Assembly (NCBI GenBank): GCA_947632135.1
Contig: CANRNZ010000003.1
Location: 1 to 43,134, forward strand
Source: an uncultured Clostridia bacterium
GTDB taxonomy: Bacteria > Bacillota > Clostridia > Oscillospirales > CAG-272
Length of the DNA: 43,134 bases
Direction of reading: 5' to 3'
The notes under the pieces are model-generated. The model saw only the letters and a program-made list of their open reading frames with translations. It did not search any database and was not told where the DNA came from. The position numbers and the translations under genes were made by a program. Shown here in pieces: positions 7,069-15,642 of this stretch (position 1 is its first letter; the number at the start of each line of letters is the position of its first letter).

Positions 7069-7488
7069 ATGGAAGCCAAAACAGAAAAGAAAATCATATC
7101 GGACGGACTTACGGCGGCAATTCATGTTGTCGCGGACCTTATAAAAGCCGATTCAAGACACAAGGCAATATCGGATGCGTCCGAGGCTTATTCAAAAAAC
7201 GAGGAGCTGACAAAGCTGCTTGAGGAATACAACGCCGTTCAGGAGGCGCTCGGGCTTGAATATCAAAAGGAAACGCCCGACAACGACGCGGCATCAGCTC
7301 TTCAGTCAAGGCTTGACGAGATATACGGCGCCGTTACAAATCACCCTGTGTATGTCAGATTCAGAGAGGCCTCCGAGGACTACGAGGAGATGACAAACGA
7401 GGTTTACGCCGAGCTTGAATACGCCGTGACTGGAAAGCGTCCTCAGTCGTGTACGCACGACTGCTCGACGTGCGGCGGATGTCATTGA
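7069..7488 (+). CDS. YlbF/YmcA family protein with C-terminal cysteine cluster
   Basis: This is a 139-residue, mostly alpha-helical protein of the Com_YlbF type (PF06133). In Bacillus, YlbF, YmcA and YaaT form a complex that helps RNase Y mature mRNAs and can bind 4Fe-4S clusters. This protein ends in C128-x3-C132-x2-C135-x2-C138 (…CTHDCSTCGGCH), well suited to bind a cluster or metal. The ATG at 7069 is chosen because AAAGGA (7051-7056) abuts the ATG at 7057 and would only serve the downstream ATG. It sits between miaB and mutS, a common clostridial arrangement. Functional link to RNase Y is by family, not shown here. Confidence 0.82.
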   Translation: MEAKTEKKIISDGLTAAIHVVADLIKADSRHKAISDASEAYSKNEELTKLLEEYNAVQEALGLEYQKETPDNDAASALQSRLDEIYGAVTNHPVYVRFREASEDYEEMTNEVYAELEYAVTGKRPQSCTHDCSTCGGCH

Positions 7489-7554
7489 CAAATGACGATA
7501 TCGGGACAACAGGATAATAAAGCTATTTAAAACGGCTTTACGCAGGAGGTATAC

Positions 7555-10161
7555 ATGGAATATACACCCATGATGGAGCAATATTTTGAAATCAAAAACA
7601 AATACGAGGGGTATATCCTTTTCTACCGCCTCGGCGATTTCTACGAAATGTTTTTTGAGGACGCTCAGCTTGTTTCCCGCGAGCTTGAACTCACTCTCAC
7701 GGGGCGCGACTGCGGAAACGGAAACCGAGCTCCGATGTGCGGCGTCCCTTTTCACTCCGCCGATACCTTCATTGCAAAGCTGATATCAAGGGGATATAAA
7801 ATCGCCGTCTGCGAGCAGACGGAGGACCCGTCTCTTGCAAAGGGGCTTGTAAAGCGCGAGGTGATTCGCGTGATAACCCCCGGAACGGTTATCGAGTCGT
7901 CGATGCTGAATGAATCGAAAAATAATTATCTCGGCGCGATATATATATCGGACGAGGGCGTCGGCGTTTGCTTTACAGACATTTCCACGGCGAAAATACA
8001 CGCCACAGAATTTGATACGTCGGATTTTGAGAACAGAACGATAAACGAGCTCTCAACATATCTTCCGACTGAGATTATATCAAACGACGACCTTGACAGG
8101 TATCCGCTCATCAGCTCATTTATTAAAGACAGGTCAAATATACTCTGCTCTAACGTCTGTCCCGAAAGGTTCGCGGTGTCCGACGCCGCAAGAGAGGCAA
8201 AAAAGCATTTTGGCGACAAAGCCGATGAGGAAAACTTCCCCGTCGCTCTCGTCGCCGTCGGAGCGTCTCTTTCATATATCAGAGAAACTCAGAAAACGGA
8301 CATATCATATCTTACCGATATAGATTTGTACGAAAACAAAAATTTCCTCGAAATGGATATTTCCACAAGACGGAACCTTGAGCTTACCGAGACGATGATA
8401 ACAAAGGATAAGCGCGGTTCCCTGCTCTGGGTTCTTGACAAAACGAGCACCGCAATGGGCGCAAGACTTCTTCGCTACTCGGTCGAGCATCCGCTTACAA
8501 ATGTGGCTCGGATAACGAAGCGCCAAAGGGCAATCGGCGAGATAGCCTCGAATTTTGTGCTCAGAGAGGAGCTTCGCGAGCTGCTCGGGTGCGTGCTTGA
8601 CCTTGAAAGACTTATAACAAAGGTAACATACGCAACGGCGGGCGCAAGAGAGCTTCGCGCCATATGTAAGACTGTAGCGGTTCTGCCGCGTGTCAAAGCC
8701 GCGCTCGACCCGCTCGAATCGGAGGAGCTGCTGTCACTTTTCAACAGTATAGACGAGCTGACCGACATACACGACCTTATCGACTCCGCGATAAATGAAG
8801 ACCCTCCGTTTCAGGTGCGAGAGGGAGGAATTATAAAATCGGGCTTTAATGCCGATGTGGACGAGCTACGCTCGATTGTGGAAAACGCCGAGGACTGGAC
8901 ACGGAAAATAGAGACGGCAGAAAGGGAGAAAACAGGGATAAAAAATCTCAAAGTCGGAAACAACAGAGTTTTCGGCTACTATATAGAAATCACAAAGTCC
9001 TACAGCGGCCCCGTGCCCGAGGGATACATAAGAAAGCAGACTCTTGCAAACTGCGAAAGATATATAACCCGCGAGCTGAAGGAGACCGAGGCGACGATTC
9101 TCGGCGCGTCCGATAAGGTAAAGGCTCTCGAATACGAGCTGTTTTCAAAAGTGCGCGATACGGTCGCGGACGCCGCTTTGAGAATCAGAAAGAGCGCCGC
9201 CGCCCTTGCCGAGCTTGATATGTATGTGAGCCTTGCCGAGGTCGCGGTTCAAAACGGATACGTATGCCCCGAGGTCGATTGCAGCACCGAGCTTATTATT
9301 AAAGACGCAAGGCACCCCGTTGTCGAAAAGTTTACCGAGAACTCTTATTTTGTTCCGAATGACGTTCACCTGAATACAGAGGACAGACGTCTTATGCTTA
9401 TCACGGGACCGAATATGGCGGGTAAATCGACATACATGAGACAGACTGCGCTTATAATCCTTATGGCGCAAATGGGCTCGTTTGTCCCCGCGTCGGACGC
9501 AAGAATCGGCATTTGCGATAAGCTGTTTACACGTGTCGGAGCGTCGGACGACCTCTCGTCGGGTACGTCGACGTTTATGCTCGAAATGAAAGAGGTCGCA
9601 GCGATTGTTAAGGGCGCGACAAGGAAAAGCTTTATAATTTACGACGAAATAGGAAGAGGTACAAGCACATACGACGGCATGAGCATTGCGAGAGCGGTCG
9701 CGGAGTACACCGCCGGGAAAAAGCTTTCGGCAAGAACAATGTTTGCGACGCACTACCACGAGCTGACGTGTCTTGAAGAGGAAACAGAGGGCGTCGTAAA
9801 CTATAATGTCGCGGTTAAAAAGCGCGGGGACGATTTGACGTTTCTGAGGAAAATTGTAAAAGGTCCCGCCGACGAAAGCTACGGCATACAAGTAGCAAAG
9901 CTTGCGGGCGTTCCGTCGTCGATTGTAAAGCGAGCAAAGGAAATACTTGAAAGCCTTGAAGCGCAAAGCGACGTCGGAGCCCAAAAGCCCGAGGTCCCGC
10001 GCAGCGCCGAGGCATCGGACGGCGCGCTATTCAATATGAGCCTGCTTGATATATCAAAGGACGAGGTGTGCGAGAAAATCAAAAAGACAGACCTTAACAC
10101 CCTGACTCCCATTGAGGCAATGAACCTTATATTCGAGTGGAAAAAAGAGCTTGCAAACTGA
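7555..10161 (+). CDS. mutS: DNA mismatch repair protein MutS
   Basis: MutS recognises mismatches and short loops in DNA and recruits MutL. The 868-residue protein is full length. GDFYEMF holds the mismatch-probing Phe29 and Glu31. The core and clamp domains follow, then the ATPase: Walker A G618-PNMAGKS625, the Walker B segment FIIYDEIGRGTSTYDG, and the ATHYHELT switch. The C-terminal helix-turn-helix region (SLLDISKDE… LNTLTPIEAMNLIFEW) is present. AGGAGGT (7544-7550) supports the ATG. It is 66 bp after the YlbF-like gene and 94 bp before mutL, all in the same direction. Confidence 0.98.
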   Translation: MEYTPMMEQYFEIKNKYEGYILFYRLGDFYEMFFEDAQLVSRELELTLTGRDCGNGNRAPMCGVPFHSADTFIAKLISRGYKIAVCEQTEDPSLAKGLVKREVIRVITPGTVIESSMLNESKNNYLGAIYISDEGVGVCFTDISTAKIHATEFDTSDFENRTINELSTYLPTEIISNDDLDRYPLISSFIKDRSNILCSNVCPERFAVSDAAREAKKHFGDKADEENFPVALVAVGASLSYIRETQKTDISYLTDIDLYENKNFLEMDISTRRNLELTETMITKDKRGSLLWVLDKTSTAMGARLLRYSVEHPLTNVARITKRQRAIGEIASNFVLREELRELLGCVLDLERLITKVTYATAGARELRAICKTVAVLPRVKAALDPLESEELLSLFNSIDELTDIHDLIDSAINEDPPFQVREGGIIKSGFNADVDELRSIVENAEDWTRKIETAEREKTGIKNLKVGNNRVFGYYIEITKSYSGPVPEGYIRKQTLANCERYITRELKETEATILGASDKVKALEYELFSKVRDTVADAALRIRKSAAALAELDMYVSLAEVAVQNGYVCPEVDCSTELIIKDARHPVVEKFTENSYFVPNDVHLNTEDRRLMLITGPNMAGKSTYMRQTALIILMAQMGSFVPASDARIGICDKLFTRVGASDDLSSGTSTFMLEMKEVAAIVKGATRKSFIIYDEIGRGTSTYDGMSIARAVAEYTAGKKLSARTMFATHYHELTCLEEETEGVVNYNVAVKKRGDDLTFLRKIVKGPADESYGIQVAKLAGVPSSIVKRAKEILESLEAQSDVGAQKPEVPRSAEASDGALFNMSLLDISKDEVCEKIKKTDLNTLTPIEAMNLIFEWKKELAN

Positions 10162-10255
10162 CTGTGCAGAAAGCGCCGCAGGATAGCGGGCGTATATAAA
10201 AAAGGCAAAAAGATATAAGACGGAAATAAATAAGACGAAGAAAGGAGAGACTGCC

Positions 10256-12466
10256 GTGGGAAAAATAAACGTACTCGGCTTTGACGTCGCAAATCTTATC
10301 GCGGCGGGCGAGGTTGTCGACAGACCCGCGTCGATTGTCAAGGAGCTGCTTGAAAATGCAGTCGACTCGGGAGCCGACTGCATAACTCTTGAAATAAAAC
10401 ACGGCGGTATATCCCATATAAGAGTTTCCGACAACGGCTGCGGAATCGAATACGACGATTTGCCGCTCGCGGTGCTGCGTCACGCGACAAGCAAAATAAA
10501 AAACGCCTCGGATCTTGAGGAAATATCGACTCTCGGCTTCAGAGGCGAGGCGCTTGCGGCGATAGCTTCCGTCACGAAAATGAAAATCTACTCGCGGACC
10601 GAAAACAGCGAAAACGGCTCATTCATGGTCTGTGAGGGCGGAGAGATTGTCGACCTTTGCGAGGCGGGATGCGCCGCGGGTACTACCGTAATTGCGGACG
10701 AGCTGTTTTACAACGTACCGGCGCGCCGCAAATTTTTAAAAAGAGACGCCACGGAGTGCGCCAAAATAACCGAGATTGCAGAAAGAGTGGCGCTGTCAGC
10801 TCCCGACGTGTCTTTGAAATACACAAGCGACGGCGTTGTAAGATTTATGACGCAGGGAGACGGAAATCTTAAAAACGCAATACACAGCGTTTTCGGAAGA
10901 GAAACCGCCGAGAGACTTATTAAGGTCGACAGAAGCGAAAACGGAGTCAGGGTTTCGGGTTATGTCAGCGACGCCGACAGGAGCTATTCGAAAAGAAGCA
11001 TGGAAATCTTTTTCGTAAACGGCAGATTTATAAAAAGTCCCATCGCGACGGCGGCCCTCGAGAGGGCGTACGTGTCGAAAATACCGTCGGATAAATTCCC
11101 GATGTGCGTTTTGAATATAAGCATCGCGCCCGGCGCTGTCGACGTAAACGTACATCCGACAAAGCTTGAGGTCAAGTTTTCAAACGAGCGAGTCGTCAGC
11201 GAAGCAGTTCACTTTGCCGTTTTGACGGCGCTGAACTCTTCCCTTTCAAGGCCCGAAATAAAAATCGGCGCCGTCTACGGGCAGGCGCCGAACAGCTCCT
11301 TTGAATCTAATGTAAATGCAAATGATAAAAATACGCTGCACAGCACGCAGTCCGCGGGTAATTTTGAAAATCCTGAAAATTATGTATATTCGGCAAATCC
11401 TGTGGAAAACCCGTTGAACGATGAAAAGGTACGGCGTGTTCTGAGCGGATTTGCGCCCGTCGGCAGAGCCGAAAAGGACAAACAGCTCGATATAAGCTCC
11501 GCGGCAAATGCAGAAAACGGCGTCTCGCCCGAACGCTCAAATTATGCAAATGACTCTTTTACAAACGGCAAAAACGGTGCAAATTACACAAACGACTTAA
11601 ATCGACGTACAGTCGGAGAATCCGTGGGGCTCTCGTCGATTTTGGCAGGATATGACCTTTCGTCGTTTGAAAAAAATATTAAATCCGAAAAAAAGGAAGA
11701 AATAAGGGAAGAGGCAAAAGAAAACAGTCGGGAAACTATTCCCGATGATCATACATACGAAAAAGACGTCGACTCAAAAAGCACAGGCGCTCAGAGCGCG
11801 AAATACAAGCTTTCTCTCGCTTCGGACAGTGAAACTGAAACGGAATCCGAAAACGCAGATATCCCGAATTTCAGGATTATCGGCGAGGCTTACGACTGCT
11901 ATGTCATAGTAGAGCTTGAGGACAGAATACTTCTCATAGACAAGCACGCGGCGCACGAGAGAATTATTTTCGACGAGCTGTGCGAAAGGCGGCGCACCGC
12001 GAACAAGGACGCGCAGATGTTGCTTGCGCCTGTAGAGTTTTCGGTATCCGAGGACGAGCTTCCCGTCATCGACGAATACTCGGACGATATACGCTCGATA
12101 GGCTTTGATTTTACGGCGGACAGAGAAAGGCATACTGTCTCTGTCACACAAATACCGTCCGAAATAAGCGCCGCCGCCGCCGCTGATATGCTCGGGACAA
12201 TGATATCGAGACTTTGCGAAGGGCTCGGCACCGTCGAGAGCGCCGAGGCGGAATTTTTTGAAAAGGCTCTTTATCAGGCGTCCTGCAAGGCGGCGATTAA
12301 GGGTGGGCGGTACTACGGAATCGACCACATAAAGTGGATATGCAGACGACTTTTGAAAAAGCCCGGCGAGGACGGCAAGGTTATAAAAACATGTCCTCAC
12401 GGGAGGCCTGTCGCCTTTGAGATAAAGAAAACCTCTATTGAGCGCCAGTTTTCAAGAATTGATTAA
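10256..12466 (+). CDS. mutL: DNA mismatch repair protein MutL (endonuclease type)
   Basis: MutL couples MutS to strand incision. The 736-residue protein has the GHKL ATPase motifs KELLENAVDSGA, DNGCGI and TLGFRGEAL at the amino end. The C-terminal dimerisation domain has DKHAAHERIIFDE (from D562; canonical DQHA-x2-E-x4-E with Gln to Lys and the final Glu as Asp), an ACKAA motif at C677 and CPHGRP at 713-718. These metal-site motifs mark a nicking MutL, and no MutH is present. The linker (about 330-530) is long, rich in Asn, Ser and Glu, and looks disordered. The start is GTG at 10256 behind AAAGGAG (10241-10247). A terminator follows. Confidence 0.97.
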   Translation: MGKINVLGFDVANLIAAGEVVDRPASIVKELLENAVDSGADCITLEIKHGGISHIRVSDNGCGIEYDDLPLAVLRHATSKIKNASDLEEISTLGFRGEALAAIASVTKMKIYSRTENSENGSFMVCEGGEIVDLCEAGCAAGTTVIADELFYNVPARRKFLKRDATECAKITEIAERVALSAPDVSLKYTSDGVVRFMTQGDGNLKNAIHSVFGRETAERLIKVDRSENGVRVSGYVSDADRSYSKRSMEIFFVNGRFIKSPIATAALERAYVSKIPSDKFPMCVLNISIAPGAVDVNVHPTKLEVKFSNERVVSEAVHFAVLTALNSSLSRPEIKIGAVYGQAPNSSFESNVNANDKNTLHSTQSAGNFENPENYVYSANPVENPLNDEKVRRVLSGFAPVGRAEKDKQLDISSAANAENGVSPERSNYANDSFTNGKNGANYTNDLNRRTVGESVGLSSILAGYDLSSFEKNIKSEKKEEIREEAKENSRETIPDDHTYEKDVDSKSTGAQSAKYKLSLASDSETETESENADIPNFRIIGEAYDCYVIVELEDRILLIDKHAAHERIIFDELCERRRTANKDAQMLLAPVEFSVSEDELPVIDEYSDDIRSIGFDFTADRERHTVSVTQIPSEISAAAAADMLGTMISRLCEGLGTVESAEAEFFEKALYQASCKAAIKGGRYYGIDHIKWICRRLLKKPGEDGKVIKTCPHGRPVAFEIKKTSIERQFSRID

Positions 12467-12488
12467 AACAAGAATTGACTAAAACAGA

Positions 12489-12544
12489 TTAAAGCCGACC
12501 TTGCGTCCCATATCTTTTACGGTTCTCGGCTTTAAGATTTTTTT
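12489..12544 (+). terminator. Intrinsic terminator after mutL
   Basis: TTAAAGCCGA (12489-12498) pairs with TCGGCTTTAA (12526-12535), followed by GATTTTTTT. The second arm and T-run overlap the last codons of trmB on the other strand, so the convergent genes share this element. Confidence 0.75.
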
Positions 12545-13287
12545 ACCGCCTCAAGGTAATTTATCTTAACTCCCTTTGCGGCAAAATTCTTTTCGTATTC
12601 GGTTTGAACGTTGTCGGCGTTTTTCTCTGAGCCGTGCAGGTCGTGTGTAAAATAAGAGAGCTCAAGCGAGGAGTCGCGGACTGTTTTAAGAGAATACTCG
12701 AAAAGCTGTATGTTGTCCGTTTTGAATCTGAAGCTTCCGCCGGGAATAAGAAGCTTTTCGTATAAGCTCAGAAAAGACGGCGCGGTAAGTCTCCTTTCCG
12801 CCTGTCCGTTTTTTGTCCATGGGTCGCTGAAATTTGCATATATCGTGTCGAATGTACACGGCTCGAACAGTTTGTCAAGCTCCGCGGCGTCGCATAAAAT
12901 AAACCGCACGTTTCCGCGCATTTCAAGCGGTATGTCAAAGCGCTCGCCGTCCTTGTATATGTGCCCGTCGGGCCCCTGCCAGTCGCCGTGCGGAGAGAGC
13001 GCGCCGAGACCTCTTGACGAGGCGTACTTCTCTGCCGCGACTACTATCACGTCACGCACCTTTTCCATTGCAAAATAATTGTAGCCGTCGTCGCGAAGAG
13101 ATGTTTCGCATATAAAGTCCCCCTTGCCGCACCCGATTTCAAGGCGGAGCGGAAGCTCCTTTTCAAATATTTTGCTTGTTTCGCCGTTCTCGGCGCGCTT
13201 TTTGCAGTATGAGTCAATGTCGGGAAAAACTACGGACGAAAGCGCGAAAAGTCTTTCTTCTCCGCGTTTCTTTTTTCTCATTCGCAT
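12532..13287 (-). CDS. trmB: tRNA (guanine-N7)-methyltransferase TrmB
   Basis: TrmB methylates guanine 46 in the variable loop of tRNAs using S-adenosylmethionine. The 251-residue protein begins MRMRKKK, the usual start of this family. It contains the SAM-binding LEIGCGKGDF, the NFSDPW segment with following K and RRL residues typical of TrmB, and the late FKTDN motif. ATG 13287 is chosen over an upstream ATG (13350) because AAAGGAG lies 11 nt before it and the upstream extension is not family-like. The gene is monocistronic, convergent with mutL and divergent from the membrane protein at 13476. Confidence 0.95.
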   Translation of the reverse strand: MRMRKKKRGEERLFALSSVVFPDIDSYCKKRAENGETSKIFEKELPLRLEIGCGKGDFICETSLRDDGYNYFAMEKVRDVIVVAAEKYASSRGLGALSPHGDWQGPDGHIYKDGERFDIPLEMRGNVRFILCDAAELDKLFEPCTFDTIYANFSDPWTKNGQAERRLTAPSFLSLYEKLLIPGGSFRFKTDNIQLFEYSLKTVRDSSLELSYFTHDLHGSEKNADNVQTEYEKNFAAKGVKINYLEAVKKS

Positions 13288-13399
13288 ATTGAAATTTGCT
13301 CCTTTTTTTGTTATCATATAAATGCCGTATACATGCCGTATAAATACCATAAAAACATCTGATATGACATCGGTTATGTCTGCTTTTATACCTGTAATT

Positions 13400-13428
13400 A
13401 TGATACATTACAGCCCCGAAAATTTCAA
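13400..13428 (-). promoter_or_regulatory. Probable sigma-A promoter for trmB
   Basis: On the minus strand TTGAAA (13428-13423), a 17-bp spacer and TATCAT (13405-13400). It would give a leader of about 105 nt that contains a small inverted repeat GACAT/ATGTC (13366-13380) and two near-identical ATGCCGTATA segments. Confidence 0.6.
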
Positions 13429-13475
13429 GCGTTTTTAAATATTTAAATAAAATCAGGCTGAAATGAGGTGACTTT

Positions 13476-14309
13476 TTGGAAATAAATATTTTTATGACGG
13501 AAATTGAAAAAAGCCTTATTGCAAACGGAATATCCGAGACGGACGCAAAAAAACACGCCCGGATAATCCTCCGCCTCATGAGTGAAAACGGGAACGGCGA
13601 TATATCCCGCGTAAAAACCGAGAGAGAGATTTATGAAATCGTCTCGGCGTACCTCGGGAAAACAAGACGTGAAAGAGCCCCGAGCGAAATTATGTCCGTA
13701 AAAAATATCACGCCGCCCGCGCGCGGCGACACCTCCCTGCCCGCTGACGGCAGTGCCGACGGCAGAGCGGCGCCCGACGGCGCGAGATATAAAACCACGA
13801 AATTTTCCGCCGCGGAAGAAGCGCCCGATGTCGGCGCGACCCGCAAAATGGAGCGAACCGTAAAAAAACAGATAGTAAAAACGGTGCTTTCAGACGGGGA
13901 GAAAAAGGAATACAGGAAAATAGTTCTGAAAAATATCCCGACCCTTCTTGCGGTTTATTTCGCAATAGGGCTTGTGTCCCTTGTCGTGTATACCCTCATT
14001 GCGCTTCTTATAACGGCTCTTCTCTGCGTTCTTGTATCTGTCACCGTCGTCGGAAGCGTCGGTTCCCTTGCGGGCTTGATATACGGCGTCATAAAGCTTT
14101 TCAGCATCGTTCCCGAGGGGATTTTTGAGATAGGCTTTGCCCTTGTCATAGCGGGGATAACTCTCGCGCTTTGCATATGTATTTACAATTTGTCGGTAAG
14201 AGCCGCGCCGATACTTTGGAAAAAATTCACCGCGTATCTGAAGGACGGCATCGTGTCCCGTCTTAAGCTTTACTTCAATCAGATGAGAAAGGAGGCGTCG
14301 GAAAAATGA
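13476..14309 (+). CDS. HAAS/DUF1700-like membrane protein
   Basis: This is a 277-residue protein of unproven function. Residues 7-62 form a helical amino-terminal domain resembling the HAAS/DUF1700 type that occurs in membrane proteins paired with DUF4097 partners. Residues about 65-130 are polar, rich in Ala, Gly and charged residues, and probably disordered. Three or four membrane spans occupy about 156-240, and the tail is basic. The start is TTG 13476 because TGAGGTGA (13464-13471) precedes it; ATG 13494 has no such site. Its stop overlaps the next gene's ATG (ATGA), which argues for a functional pair, perhaps in envelope sensing. Family call is tentative. Confidence 0.7.
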   Translation: MEINIFMTEIEKSLIANGISETDAKKHARIILRLMSENGNGDISRVKTEREIYEIVSAYLGKTRRERAPSEIMSVKNITPPARGDTSLPADGSADGRAAPDGARYKTTKFSAAEEAPDVGATRKMERTVKKQIVKTVLSDGEKKEYRKIVLKNIPTLLAVYFAIGLVSLVVYTLIALLITALLCVLVSVTVVGSVGSLAGLIYGVIKLFSIVPEGIFEIGFALVIAGITLALCICIYNLSVRAAPILWKKFTAYLKDGIVSRLKLYFNQMRKEASEK

Positions 14310-15244
14310 AATCCATGTCCAAATTCTTTCTTATTTTTTCGGGCGCGCTCACGGGAGTCGGCATTATAATATGCGTTATTGCGTCCTTTATGGCAAAGAA
14401 TCAAAACGTGCAGCTCTTTCAGAAAAAGATTGACGGCAAATATGTATACACAGTTGACATAAACGACACCGACGTCACCAAAATTTCAATAGACGCCGCG
14501 GACGCGGATATAACGGTATATACGGGTCAGGAAAAGGATTACCTCGAATTTATAAATTTTAACGATACATACTTTTCCGTTTCAACAAGGAACAGGGTCG
14601 TCGATTTCGGCGAATATGTCGATTTGCCGTCGCTTTTCAGCTTTTGGGACCCGTCCTTCCAGTTTAAGGGTATGAGGTCGCTTTTGACCGTTTTCAAAAG
14701 GTACGACGGGGATAAAAAGATAAATATATACCTCAGCGACGAGAGGGACATCAAGATATTTGATTTTTCTCTCGAAAAGGGAGATATAACAGTCGAAAAT
14801 CTTTCGACCGCCACCGATTACAATATAAACCTTGACAACGGGAACATTAAGCTTAAGGATTTGAAAACCACCTCCAATGTCAAAATCAAATCGAACAGCT
14901 GCAACCTTTCGACCGAGAACTGCGAAATTTCCTATTTTACCGGGGACATAGCAAATATAACAATGACGGGCGACATTTCCGAGGTGCACAACTTTACGCT
15001 CAGCTCAAGCAAGGGAAACGCCAATGTCACACTCGCATATGACAGCGAAATATCGACGACAAATATAATGACGTCGGGAGCGGTCACGGTAAACGGAGAG
15101 CCGTCTCAGGGAAACTATACCGGCGGCGACGAGGGTGATATTCCCGAGGACGCGTCGTCAGCAAAAATAACGGGGGACACGCTTAACGTAAACCTGATAT
15201 GGGCAAACATGTCAAATGATAAAAAAACTGAGGAAACTCAGTAA
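14306..15244 (+). CDS. DUF4097-like beta-strand repeat protein, membrane anchored
   Basis: The 312-residue protein has an amino-terminal membrane anchor (about residues 7-30) followed by an all-beta region. Short repeating strands such as ISIDAADADITVYTG and KGDITVENL, then NGNIKLKDL, are typical of the DUF4097 'adhesin-like' beta-helix family. The tail (about 275-300) is acidic and Gly-rich. Translation is coupled to the upstream HAAS-like gene by a 4-bp overlap, with AGGAGG about 11 nt before the ATG. The pair is a recurrent arrangement in Firmicutes; its precise role is not established. Confidence 0.78.
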   Translation: MKSMSKFFLIFSGALTGVGIIICVIASFMAKNQNVQLFQKKIDGKYVYTVDINDTDVTKISIDAADADITVYTGQEKDYLEFINFNDTYFSVSTRNRVVDFGEYVDLPSLFSFWDPSFQFKGMRSLLTVFKRYDGDKKINIYLSDERDIKIFDFSLEKGDITVENLSTATDYNINLDNGNIKLKDLKTTSNVKIKSNSCNLSTENCEISYFTGDIANITMTGDISEVHNFTLSSSKGNANVTLAYDSEISTTNIMTSGAVTVNGEPSQGNYTGGDEGDIPEDASSAKITGDTLNVNLIWANMSNDKKTEETQ

Positions 15245-15287
15245 AATATAAAAATTTTTGAAATTATTAAGTTTAAGGAGACAGAAA

Positions 15288-15539
15288 ATGCACGAATACA
15301 AAACAAAGGGAACATGCTCGTCAAAGATAGCGTTTGACATCGAGGACGGAAAGGTAAAGAACGTCTCGTTCTGTGGCGGCTGCAACGGGAATCTTAAAGC
15401 GATTTCAAAGCTCGTTGAGGGAATGGAAGCCACCGAGGTAATAAGGCTTTTAAAGGGCAACACGTGCGGCATGAAAAATACTTCATGCGCCGACCAGCTC
15501 GCAAGAGCCCTTGAGGGCGCTCTTGAAGAGGGAAACTGA
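15288..15539 (+). CDS. TSCPD domain protein (TIGR03905-type)
   Basis: This is a small 83-residue protein with a TSCPD domain, named after a motif near the C terminus of class II ribonucleotide reductases. Visible are GTCSSKI, FCGGCNGN, NTCGMK and TSCADQLARAL, with five cysteines that could bind metal. Free-standing proteins of this kind are common in Clostridia and uncharacterised. ATG 15288 has AAGGAG (15275-15280) 7 nt upstream. It lies 43 bp after the DUF4097-like gene. Confidence 0.85.
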   Translation: MHEYKTKGTCSSKIAFDIEDGKVKNVSFCGGCNGNLKAISKLVEGMEATEVIRLLKGNTCGMKNTSCADQLARALEGALEEGN

Positions 15540-15554
15540 GTATACAATATTCGG

Positions 15555-15619
15555 AAGCTTCAAAGCTTCAAAGCTTCAAAGCTTGAAAAAGTTTTAAACA
15601 AGTCAGAAACAAGTCAGAA
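15555..15619. repeat. Two short tandem repeats upstream of the GH31 gene
   Basis: AAGCTTCA is repeated three times perfectly and once with one change (15555-15586); each unit holds the palindrome AAGCTT. Immediately after, ACAAGTCAGAA occurs twice in tandem (15598-15608, 15609-15619) and begins a third time. They fill most of the gap before the GH31 gene, whose AAGGAG site follows. Confidence 0.9.
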
Positions 15620-15642
15620 ACAAGATAAAAAAGGAGAAACCT

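Noticed and set aside
9145..9984. Long minus-strand reading frame inside mutS
   Set aside because: It is a shadow of mutS codon usage, with no recognisable domain, start site or promoter.
10256..12466. MutL as a non-nicking form
   Set aside because: The DKHAAHE, ACKAA and CPHGRP motifs are all present; the Lys and Asp substitutions in the first motif seem tolerable.
15555..15619. CRISPR-like array
   Set aside because: Units are 8 and 11 bp without spacers, and no cas genes are present.
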